Below, one piece after another: positions 1 through 7,134 of a DNA stretch of 64,000 nucleotides. The stretch is from assembly GCA_017513195.1 (NCBI GenBank), contig JAFXGM010000026.1, forward strand, positions 1 through 64,000, in the 5' to 3' direction. The notes under the pieces are model-generated. The model saw only the letters and a program-made list of their open reading frames with translations, did not search any database and had not been told where the DNA came from. Position numbers and translations under genes: made by a program. Each line of letters starts with the position of its first letter. Position 1 is the first letter of the stretch. This DNA is from Clostridia bacterium (GTDB lineage Bacteria > Bacillota > Clostridia > Oscillospirales > Acutalibacteraceae).

Positions 1-1
1 C

Positions 2-1963
2 GGACAAACCTATGTTTCAAATAGTTTCCGTAATGTGCTTTCCCTTGGTTCAGATTTAGTTAATGTAAATATTAAGGCACAAAAGCGTGCTAATGACCCG
101 GTTTGTTTTGAAAATTGCTATACAGACGGTGCAGCAGGTACGGTTCAATTTACAGATAATTCTTGGACCTACACTGAAGGACAGATAAAGAAAGTAGCTG
201 CTGACAATCTCAGTGCTGTAAAACTCGGTGATGCGTTCTATACAACAAGTACAATGCCTGAACTTAAGGCGTTCCATGATGTAGAATTTAAACTTGTTGA
301 CAATGGCGATGGTACACACGCATATAAATGTTCTTGCGATTTTGCATTGGCTTCTGAAGAACATAAAATGGTTGATGGTGAAGTTAAGATAGAAGGTAAC
401 TGTACAACCGACCGTGTAGTGGCACAAGTATGCTCAATTTGCGGTTCTGAAGGTACTGATAAGGTTACAACAGCTCCAGGCCATACCGAAGGCGAAGTTA
501 AAATTGAAAACAAAGTAGTAGAAGACTGCGAAAAAGATGGTTCATATGATGAAGTCGTATACTGCACAGTATGTGAAAAAGAACTTTCAAGAGTAAAGAA
601 AACTGTTGGAAAACTTGGTCATACAGAAGGCGAAGTTAAAATTGAGAACAAAGTAGCAGCTGACTGTGAAAATGATGGTTCGTATGAAGAAGTTGTGTAC
701 TGCACAGTATGTGAAAAGGAACTTTCAAGAGTAAAGAAAACTGTTGGAAAACTTGGCCATAGTGAAGGCGAAGTTAAAATTGAAAACAAAGTAGTAGAAG
801 ACTGCGAAAAAGATGGCTCATATGAAGAAGTTGTGTACTGCACAGTATGTGAAAAGGAACTTTCAAGAGTTAAGAAGACAGTTGGAAAACTTGGCCATAC
901 AGAAGGCGAAGTTAAAATTGAGAACAAAGTAGCAGCAGACTGTGAAAACGATGGTTCGTATGAAGAAGTCGTGTACTGTACAGTATGCGAAAAGGAACTT
1001 TCAAGAGTTAAGAAGACAGTTGGAAAACTTGGCCATACCGAAGGCGAAGTTAAAATTGAGAACAAAGTAGCAGCAGACTGTGAAAATGACGGTTCGTATG
1101 AAGAAGTTGTAAACTGTACGGTGTGTAAAAAGGAACTTTCAAGAGTAAAGAAAACAGTTGGAAAACTTGGTCATACAGAAGGCGAAGTTAAAATTGAAAA
1201 TAAAGTAGCAGCAGACTGTGAAAATGACGGTTCGTATGAGGAAGTTGTAAACTGTACAGTATGTAAACAGGAACTTTCAAGAGTAAAGAAAACTGTTGGA
1301 AAACTTGGTCATACAGAAGGCGAAGTTAAAATTGAGAACAAAGTAGCAGCAGACTGTGTAACAGATGGTTCGCATGACGAGGTTGTATATTGCACGGTAT
1401 GTCAAAAAGAAGTTTCAAGAGAGAAAAAGATAGATGGTAAACTTGGTCATACTTTCAAGGGCGTTGAAGCTATTGAAGCTAACTGTACAACAGGAGGCAA
1501 TATTGCTCATAAGGTTTGCGAAGTTTGCGGAAAATACTTTGCAGCAGATGATACAGATGTATATAGTGTAGAATACCTTGACTATGACAAGGATATCGCT
1601 ACAGATGTAGATGCAACAGATCACGACCTTGTTAAATATGGTAAAGTTGAGCCAACTTATGAAAATGAGGGTGTAGAAGAGCATTATGCTTGTTCACGCT
1701 GTGAAAAGATTTATGCCGATGTAGAAGGTAAAGAAGAAGTAGAAACAAAGGATCTCATAATTGATAAACTTGTTAAGGAAGAAGATAATATTTCTACAGA
1801 AGATAAGACCGAAGACGAAAGCGATGACAAGACAGATGATAAGCCAGCAGGCGATAACAGTAACGAGTCACCAGTAACAGGTGAAAGTGTTGTAAGCGTA
1901 GCTGCAGTTGCTGCTCTTATAGGTGCTGCATTTGTATTTGTTCGCAAGTCAAAGAAAGTTTAA
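2..1963 (+). CDS. Repetitive sortase-anchored surface protein, 5' truncated by the window edge
   Basis: The reading frame is open to the left edge, so the true start lies outside the window and the protein is partial. Seven tandem 46-residue repeats (479-1444) each carry a conserved D-C-E/V and a Y/N-C-T-V-C pair, between GHTEGEVKIENKV at the start and KTVGKL at the end. Further Cys-x-Cys and Cys-x-x-Cys pairs flank the repeats. The C-terminus has an acidic low-complexity linker, an SPVTG motif (an LPXTG variant), a hydrophobic helix and a short RKSKK tail. This is the standard sortase cell-wall anchor layout. The protein is therefore exported and covalently wall-linked. The function of the Cys-x-x-Cys repeat (metal-binding knuckle or disulphide spacer) is not known. 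No enzymatic domain is visible in this part. Confidence 0.85.
   Translation, partial: GQTYVSNSFRNVLSLGSDLVNVNIKAQKRANDPVCFENCYTDGAAGTVQFTDNSWTYTEGQIKKVAADNLSAVKLGDAFYTTSTMPELKAFHDVEFKLVDNGDGTHAYKCSCDFALASEEHKMVDGEVKIEGNCTTDRVVAQVCSICGSEGTDKVTTAPGHTEGEVKIENKVVEDCEKDGSYDEVVYCTVCEKELSRVKKTVGKLGHTEGEVKIENKVAADCENDGSYEEVVYCTVCEKELSRVKKTVGKLGHSEGEVKIENKVVEDCEKDGSYEEVVYCTVCEKELSRVKKTVGKLGHTEGEVKIENKVAADCENDGSYEEVVYCTVCEKELSRVKKTVGKLGHTEGEVKIENKVAADCENDGSYEEVVNCTVCKKELSRVKKTVGKLGHTEGEVKIENKVAADCENDGSYEEVVNCTVCKQELSRVKKTVGKLGHTEGEVKIENKVAADCVTDGSHDEVVYCTVCQKEVSREKKIDGKLGHTFKGVEAIEANCTTGGNIAHKVCEVCGKYFAADDTDVYSVEYLDYDKDIATDVDATDHDLVKYGKVEPTYENEGVEEHYACSRCEKIYADVEGKEEVETKDLIIDKLVKEEDNISTEDKTEDESDDKTDDKPAGDNSNESPVTGESVVSVAAVAALIGAAFVFVRKSKKV
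479..1444 (+). repeat. Seven tandem 138-bp coding repeats
   Basis: Units begin at 479, 617, 755, 893, 1031, 1169 and 1307, an exact 138-bp (46-codon) period, and the array degenerates at 1445. Units alternate mainly between 'VVEDCEKDGSY' and 'VAADCENDGSY' versions. This suggests recent unequal exchange or gene conversion within the gene. Confidence 0.95.
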
Positions 1964-1997
1964 ATGTGGTTTGCAGTGTATAATTTAATTTAATATG

Positions 1998-2037
1998 GAG
2001 CACTCACCATATTTCTATGATGAGTGCTCTTTATTTT
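1998..2037 (+). terminator. Rho-independent terminator after the surface-protein gene
   Basis: A 9-bp stem GAGCACTCA/TGAGTGCTC (1998-2006 with 2021-2029) is followed by a T-rich run. Confidence 0.85.
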
Positions 2038-2114
2038 TAAAAAACATAATCTGTTTATGATGTTATTTAAATTGATAAGGTCTAAAATTATGATGAAATA
2101 AAAACGGAGTTGAT

Positions 2115-2990
2115 ATGCCGGTGTTAATAAAATTCAAATCAAATATGAATTATGAATGTGGTAAAGGCGGTATAGAAGTACTTTGTCCAGCAAAACAAGG
2201 CTTTATTAATTATAATTTTATTCATTCTGTAAATCCGGAAATAAACTGCGACACATGGCGCATGTCGGTTGTGAATGCTGTTCTAGATGATGGTGAAAGC
2301 ATTTTACCGCTAACAAATGAAGGTGCAGAATGGGAAATGGCTATACGTCTTTATCAGCGTCCGGATTTTATTGGTGGATTTGCTCATGGCGATGAACGTG
2401 GTGAACTTTCTGCTATAATTGTAGACGGAAAAGAAAAAGAACTTTCTTTTCTAACCGATCAAAAAGAATGCGAAAAGTTTGAACTTGTTGTTCGCTCGCT
2501 AGGTTTTGACCCTTCTGCACCTGAAAAGGCGGTGCTTAGTCATAGTAAACATTTTACTGTCACAGAAGAAGGGGTTTGTTTAGAACAAGAAGTTGAGTGG
2601 CTTTGCGATGTTAAACTTGACGATTGCATAAAAAGTTATCTCGCTATGATGCCACCTATGAAACATGATAAGACTAATTCGAAAATTATTTTAACGGATC
2701 ATTATTCTTTTAACGATGAGGAAATAATGCGTATCGAAACACTTCCTGTTAATAAAAAATGTGTTTCTAAAATAATGGTTTTAGGAAGGGAAAGCGGCAT
2801 TACGTTTTCCATGAAGGCAAGCGGCTATGAACCCTATTATCAAACATCATACGATGCTATCTTAACGGATAATGGAAACCACCTGAACTATCACAAAATG
2901 TATATAGTTTTTGCAGGTGGAGAGGCGGAAAATATTCCTAAAGGTACCATATGGAAAGCTTTTACTCACTATGACGTAGAACTGCCATAA
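2115..2990 (+). CDS. Unrecognised 291-aa protein heading a glycan-degradation cluster
   Basis: I do not recognise this family. The protein is soluble, with no signal peptide or membrane segment, and looks beta-strand rich with alternating short hydrophobic runs. A His/Asp/Glu cluster (GGFAHGDERGE, about residues 88-98) and the late Lys/His-containing segments are candidate active-site elements. ATG follows a CGGAG ribosome site. The next three genes on the same strand encode a GH43-type propeller, a CE15-like esterase and a GH16 glucanase. A carbohydrate lyase, hydrolase or binding role is therefore likely by context only. The 124-bp gap to the next gene shows no clear terminator. Confidence 0.8.
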   Translation: MPVLIKFKSNMNYECGKGGIEVLCPAKQGFINYNFIHSVNPEINCDTWRMSVVNAVLDDGESILPLTNEGAEWEMAIRLYQRPDFIGGFAHGDERGELSAIIVDGKEKELSFLTDQKECEKFELVVRSLGFDPSAPEKAVLSHSKHFTVTEEGVCLEQEVEWLCDVKLDDCIKSYLAMMPPMKHDKTNSKIILTDHYSFNDEEIMRIETLPVNKKCVSKIMVLGRESGITFSMKASGYEPYYQTSYDAILTDNGNHLNYHKMYIVFAGGEAENIPKGTIWKAFTHYDVELP

Positions 2991-3114
2991 TAGAACATAA
3001 AGATACTATTTAATAACTTATGTGCACGAGTATTGCTCGTCCGTTTTCAAATTTCATACCATATATAGAACGTATAAAAGAATATTTATAAAGTTAGAAA
3101 AGGATAATATTTAA

Positions 3115-3966
3115 ATGAAAATACCGTATATTTCTGAGGAATGGAAAGAACTCTTTAGGCCTCAACAAAATGGAAAGTATGTTAACGACCATACAATTGT
3201 TAAAGGTGCTGACGGTAATTGGCATTTGTATGGTATTACAAGTTTTACTGGAAAACCTTGTGATGAACGATATTTTGTGCACGGTGTCGGTACTAACTTA
3301 AATGGACGATTTAAAGAAGTGGGTCGTTCAATAGATTGCGGAACACTTGCTTGGGCTCCTTGCGTTATAAACAGAGGCGAAAATTATTATATGTTTTATG
3401 GCCCTTCTCCAACAAAACTTGCTGTGTCTTTTGATATGAATGAGTGGTTTGGTACAAACGTTATTCTGCATAACGAACCTCTAATGGCTGCACATCGTGA
3501 TCATTTTGTGTTAAAAATCAATAATGATAATTATTTAATGTATGTTGTTGGAGTCCACAAAAAAAGAAGCACAATTTCCTGTTTTTCATCTAGTGATCTT
3601 TTAGTTTGGGAATTTGAGGGGTTTGCATTGACTTCTGGTGATGAAGCTCCGCTTAATCCTGGTTGGGGTGCTATGGAGTCGCCATTTGTAATCAAAAATG
3701 GCAATAGTTATTATTTATTTGTTACATATACAAATTCCAGTGACGATACTTATTGTAATACGCTAGTCTTCTGCTCTGAAAATCCTAAAGAATTTGGCGA
3801 ATACAATGGTGGCGTCGGTGGTGCGATACCTATTACTGTAATTAATGCACATGCTCCGGAAATTTTAGTTGAAAATGGACAATATTATATCACAACATGT
3901 GGATGGAGAGGAAAACCAATTCCACATGATGGTGCAGTATCTATTGCACCGCTTGATTGGAAGTAA
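3115..3966 (+). CDS. GH43/GH117-type five-bladed beta-propeller glycosidase
   Basis: The 283-aa protein has no signal peptide. Features match clan GH-F-type propellers: an early N-D-H in KYVNDHTIV (about residues 22-30, candidate catalytic base Asp), blade motifs such as LAWAPCV and HAPEIL, and MESPFVIKNG (about residue 186), where the Glu fits the general acid. The family acts on arabinan, xylan or galactan-type side chains; the precise substrate cannot be read here. It lies between the unknown 291-aa gene and the CE15-like esterase on the same strand with short gaps, so co-transcription is likely. GH43 versus GH117 or a related unclassified propeller family remains open. Confidence 0.75.
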   Translation: MKIPYISEEWKELFRPQQNGKYVNDHTIVKGADGNWHLYGITSFTGKPCDERYFVHGVGTNLNGRFKEVGRSIDCGTLAWAPCVINRGENYYMFYGPSPTKLAVSFDMNEWFGTNVILHNEPLMAAHRDHFVLKINNDNYLMYVVGVHKKRSTISCFSSSDLLVWEFEGFALTSGDEAPLNPGWGAMESPFVIKNGNSYYLFVTYTNSSDDTYCNTLVFCSENPKEFGEYNGGVGGAIPITVINAHAPEILVENGQYYITTCGWRGKPIPHDGAVSIAPLDWK

Positions 3967-3992
3967 ATTAAAGATTATTAGAGGTGTTTTTT

Positions 3993-5084
3993 ATGTTAAA
4001 ACAAGATTTGAAAAATCGAAATCTACCAAAACTTTTGTCACGTGAAGAAATGGTAGAAATAATACAACGCGAAGAGTATGGCTATCTACCCCAAAATGAC
4101 TTTGATATTGCCGTTTCAAATGAAAAACAAATGGAACATCCTTTTTTAAGCGGTAATGTGTGTTTATCAAGTGTTGATTTAACGTTGACAAATTTAAATG
4201 GTAGTCATACATTTCCTATTCATCGCATACTTCATTGTGATAGTAAAAAACATCCGGTTATACTTTGGATAAGATTTGGCAAAGATGACCTTGATAAGGG
4301 TTTTCCCGTTGAAGAAATAGCAAAAAGCGAATATGATATTATTACATACTGTTATAACGATATTACTACTGATGACGGAGATTTTACGACCGGTATAGCA
4401 CCGCTTGTATTTCCCAATGGTAGAAAAAACAGAACAGATTGCGGTAAGATTGCCATTTGGGCGTTTGCAAATATGCGAGTGCTTGATTATGTATTAACAT
4501 TGCCAAATGTTGATGATAAAAATATTGCAATTTTGGGTCACTCAAGATTGGGTAAAACCGCTTTGTATACGGGTATGATGGATGAACGATTTAGTTTTGT
4601 TTTATCTAATAATGCTGGTTGTGCAGGAGATGCAATTGCGCGTGGCGGTTCTGGATTACCAAACTCAAATGGTGATTTTGATATCGAAAAGCGTTTCCGA
4701 GGAGAAACATTAGAGATTATAACTCGTGCGTTTCCGTTTTGGTTTTGCGAAAACTTTCTTAAACATGCCAAGCAAGGTTTTGGTAAAGATTTTGACCAAC
4801 ATTATGTGCTTGCAAGTATAGCTCCACGTAAGGTATGTGTTAATGCTTCTGAACAAGATTATTGGGCTGACCAAAAGTCTGAACAGCTTTGTTGTGTGGC
4901 AGCAGCCGAAGCTTGGGTAAATCAAGAACTTTACGGAATAGAAGACTGTGATCACTATCTTACAGGCGGAGAAAAGTTACTTAAAGGAAATGTGGGATTT
5001 TTTATGTCGCCTACAGTACATTCTTTATCTGCTCATGCTTGGAATGGATTTATGGAATTTATGCGTATTCATAAATATATTTAA
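3993..5084 (+). CDS. CE15-like carbohydrate esterase (glucuronoyl/acetyl-xylan esterase family), alpha/beta-hydrolase
   Basis: The nucleophile elbow GHSRLGKTALYTG, followed by DERFSFVLSNNAGCAGD, is the characteristic sequence of bacterial CE15 enzymes (G-x-S-R-x-G-K). The elbow Ser sits near residue 185. A C-terminal His (PTVHSLSAHAWNGF region) fits the catalytic His. CE15 enzymes cleave the ester between glucuronic acid on xylan and lignin alcohols, and relatives deacetylate. The ATG at 3993 is preferred to a GTG at 3984 because GAGGTG at 3981 gives a proper ribosome-site spacing only for the ATG. There is no signal peptide, so the enzyme is probably cytoplasmic and acts on imported oligosaccharides. 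It sits between a GH43-type and a GH16 gene. Confidence 0.8.
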   Translation: MLKQDLKNRNLPKLLSREEMVEIIQREEYGYLPQNDFDIAVSNEKQMEHPFLSGNVCLSSVDLTLTNLNGSHTFPIHRILHCDSKKHPVILWIRFGKDDLDKGFPVEEIAKSEYDIITYCYNDITTDDGDFTTGIAPLVFPNGRKNRTDCGKIAIWAFANMRVLDYVLTLPNVDDKNIAILGHSRLGKTALYTGMMDERFSFVLSNNAGCAGDAIARGGSGLPNSNGDFDIEKRFRGETLEIITRAFPFWFCENFLKHAKQGFGKDFDQHYVLASIAPRKVCVNASEQDYWADQKSEQLCCVAAAEAWVNQELYGIEDCDHYLTGGEKLLKGNVGFFMSPTVHSLSAHAWNGFMEFMRIHKYI

Positions 5085-5158
5085 TTGTTTATAGATTATT
5101 TGAAAAAACGTTTGTTAAAGATGTTGGCGTCTTTGTATATAAATAAGAGGAATTAGAT

Positions 5159-6238
5159 GTGACCGATTTTGAAAAGAATGTAAGTATAAAAGGTTTTTGT
5201 GAAGAAAAACCAACTGAAGAATTTTTAATACATTTAAAACAATATCATCCGGGCATACCAGGTTATGCAGTGAAATATGATTTTTACGTTACGTTTAAAG
5301 GCGTAGAAATTTTAAGCGAGGATTATAATATTTCAGCAGATTTATCTGAGGTATGGATAAAAAATGGTAGAATTATTGTTCCCGATAGAGTAAGACAAAC
5401 GGGAAAAGTTCTTAATATTACAGCGACATACGTTAAGGATGAAAAGTATAAAACAATTCTTTCTATTAAACTTAAAAAATGGGAACAAACTTTGGAAGAC
5501 AATTTTGAATCATATAATACGGATTTATGGACCGGTCGTGATTCAGGGGCAAAGGTAGACATGGCATTTACCGAGTTTAAGGACAACTATGTTCGTGATG
5601 GAAAATTGTGCCTTGACTTTGAAAAGCATGAAACACCCACAATTCGTAATGGTAAAGAGTGTTTTTATTCGGATTCAGGTTTGACTACGAAAGGAAAATT
5701 TTCGCAAACCTATGGTTGTTTTACTGCTAAAATGATGGTTCCCAGTGCTCCAAGAGGCATTTTTTCGGCCTTTTGGTTGCTTCCAGAAGGCAAGTACACC
5801 GAGACTTACTTTTTTAAACGCACAGATATGGGCGACGATTTTCATGGCTGTGGCGAAATAGATATTATGGAAGTGTTTTTTAATCCTGACACACGCGGTG
5901 TTGCTCAAACGGAACATTTTTGGGAACCGAATTGGGACTGTAAAACTCAAGGCATTACCAAAAGTTCACTCGGCGAGTTTAGAGAAATATATGGATTTCA
6001 ATATGGCCAATATCAAGAATATTCATGTGTTTGGAATGAGTATGGACTTTACTATTATGTAAATGGCGAGCTAACCAAAGTGAACTGTGATATTGAGCCT
6101 GTGGAGGATGTGAAACCGGCATATATTCTGTTTACATGCTACATAGGACCTAAAGGAAGTCGTGCGTGGTATGGCGAGGTAGATGATAAAGATTTACCAC
6201 AAACGTTAGTGGTTGATTGGTTAAAGGTATATAAATAA
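5159..6238 (+). CDS. GH16-family glycoside hydrolase (beta-glucanase/laminarinase-like)
   Basis: The C-terminal ~240 residues form a GH16 jelly roll. The catalytic motif E-I-D-I-M-E (in GCGEIDIMEVFF, about residue 240) supplies nucleophile, transition-state Asp and acid/base. Residues about 1-105 look like an Ig-like beta-sandwich that precedes the catalytic domain. Translation starts at GTG: the overlapping ATG at 5157 is followed at once by TGA, and AAGAGG lies about 9 nt upstream. No signal peptide is seen. It is the last gene of the glycan cluster, and no transporter or regulator is attached. GH16 acts on mixed-linkage or beta-1,3 glucans, agar or carrageenan; subfamily specificity cannot be assigned by eye. 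Confidence 0.85.
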   Translation: MTDFEKNVSIKGFCEEKPTEEFLIHLKQYHPGIPGYAVKYDFYVTFKGVEILSEDYNISADLSEVWIKNGRIIVPDRVRQTGKVLNITATYVKDEKYKTILSIKLKKWEQTLEDNFESYNTDLWTGRDSGAKVDMAFTEFKDNYVRDGKLCLDFEKHETPTIRNGKECFYSDSGLTTKGKFSQTYGCFTAKMMVPSAPRGIFSAFWLLPEGKYTETYFFKRTDMGDDFHGCGEIDIMEVFFNPDTRGVAQTEHFWEPNWDCKTQGITKSSLGEFREIYGFQYGQYQEYSCVWNEYGLYYYVNGELTKVNCDIEPVEDVKPAYILFTCYIGPKGSRAWYGEVDDKDLPQTLVVDWLKVYK

Positions 6239-6334
6239 TATTTGTAAACGCGGTATTTTTTCGACTTTCGGTTCGCTTACTCCATATTTTTATATAACTA
6301 AATTTGAAAATTCAAAAAATTATTTTGTTTAGAG

Positions 6335-6383
6335 GGCACAACTCTAATAGTCATGAAAACCATCCTTTCTATAGGGTTGTGCC
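6335..6383. other. Structured element 1 of a related pair
   Basis: A 12-bp stem pairs 6335-6346 with 6372-6383 (GGCACAACTCT with AGGGTTGTGCC) around a 25-nt loop containing AATAGTC and ATCCTTT. It shares its core and layout with the element at 6412-6460, but the stem bases differ in a compensatory way. A short T-rich run follows on the plus strand. Confidence 0.7.
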
Positions 6384-6411
6384 TTTCTATTATAGCTTTT
6401 CTTTTGTTTGA

Positions 6412-6460
6412 AGGGGCATGGTCTTAATGGTCGCTCAAATCCTTTTAGGGCCATGCCTTT
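6412..6460. other. Structured element 2 of a related pair
   Basis: The stem GGCATGGTCTTAA pairs with the segment ending in AGGGCCATGCC (6415-6427 with 6445-6457), extended by AGG/TTT on the outside. The loop carries AATGGTC and AATCCTTT, as in element 1. Covariation between the two stems suggests an RNA or single-stranded-DNA structure under selection, not chance. T-rich sequence follows. Confidence 0.7.
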
Positions 6461-6599
6461 TTCAATAAAAATAAATTTATAGCATATATACTAACATATT
6501 GAGTTTTATGGTATAACTTTATTATCTTATATTGGGGTTTTATGCATTTAAATTTTAAAGCAAAGTAACTGCATATTAACTATAAAACTCTAAATGTGG

Positions 6600-6812
6600 T
6601 ATTGTTCCAAATAAGTTATAAGACATACAAAGATCTAAGCGATGATTTAGGTAAAAATCCGGGTATATCAGACGCGTTATGTCGAGTAAATGGAGCCTTC
6701 ATTTAGTGCGATATTCTATATTGCAGAGGCTCTTGGAATTAAGCCAAAAGACCTATTTAAAATTCTGGTGACCCGTCAGGTCATTTTGATGCCAAACCTA
6801 TTGACACCTTAA
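6600..6812 (+). pseudogene. Frameshifted remnant of an XRE-family HTH regulator
   Basis: Frame 1 from about 6614 reads SYKTYKDLSDDLGKNPGISD and on to a stop at the site of a one-base frame change near 6690. The next frame continues as a typical XRE C-terminal half, EPSFSAIFYIAEALGIKPKD then LFKI, and stops at 6810-6812. Together the halves recreate the expected lambda-repressor-like order: recognition helix, N-G-x-x-P-S-F turn, A-E-A-L-G-I-K-P. No single frame is long enough to be a gene. The rest of 6239-7134 shows only the paired hairpins, a terminator and a promoter. Confidence 0.75.
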
Positions 6813-6963
6813 CAATAAGACGTTGAACTAATTGTGATACATTTTAAATTAAGCAGGAGTGTTTTAAAAGATAACGAAAATTGCAATGTTCTCAAAGGGT
6901 TAATTACAGTTGTTTGTTATGCTTAGTTCCTGCGTATATGACAAAGGCAAAAAGACTACAAGT

Positions 6964-6996
6964 GAGCACTTAATCTTGAGGATTGAGTGCTTTTTG
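6964..6996 (+). terminator. Terminator downstream of the HTH remnant
   Basis: The stem GCACTTAATC/GGATTGAGTGC closes on a TTGA loop and is followed by TTTTT. Confidence 0.75.
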
Positions 6997-7071
6997 TTAT
7001 CTTTTTTAATTGTGTTATGAATGTTTGTTTTAGCAATCAAATTGTTTTGTGATATATTATAGCTGGAAGTG

Positions 7072-7100
7072 TTGAATATTGTCGGAATTAATGGTATAAT
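7072..7100 (+). promoter_or_regulatory. Sigma-A-type promoter of the YobI-like NTPase
   Basis: TTGAAT (7072-7077), a 17-bp spacer and a perfect TATAAT (7095-7100) lie 34 bp upstream of the TTG start. AGGAGGT follows at 7121-7127. Confidence 0.8.
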
Positions 7101-7134
7101 AAAATAAATTGGAATATTTTAGGAGGTATAGGCC

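Noticed and set aside
619-1065. 148-aa antisense frame across the surface-protein repeats
   Set aside because: It mirrors the coding repeat on the opposite strand and has no ribosome site or recognisable product.
479-1444. Regular 138-bp repeats suggestive of a CRISPR-like array
   Set aside because: The repeats are in frame, there are no unique spacers, and they encode a coherent protein repeat.
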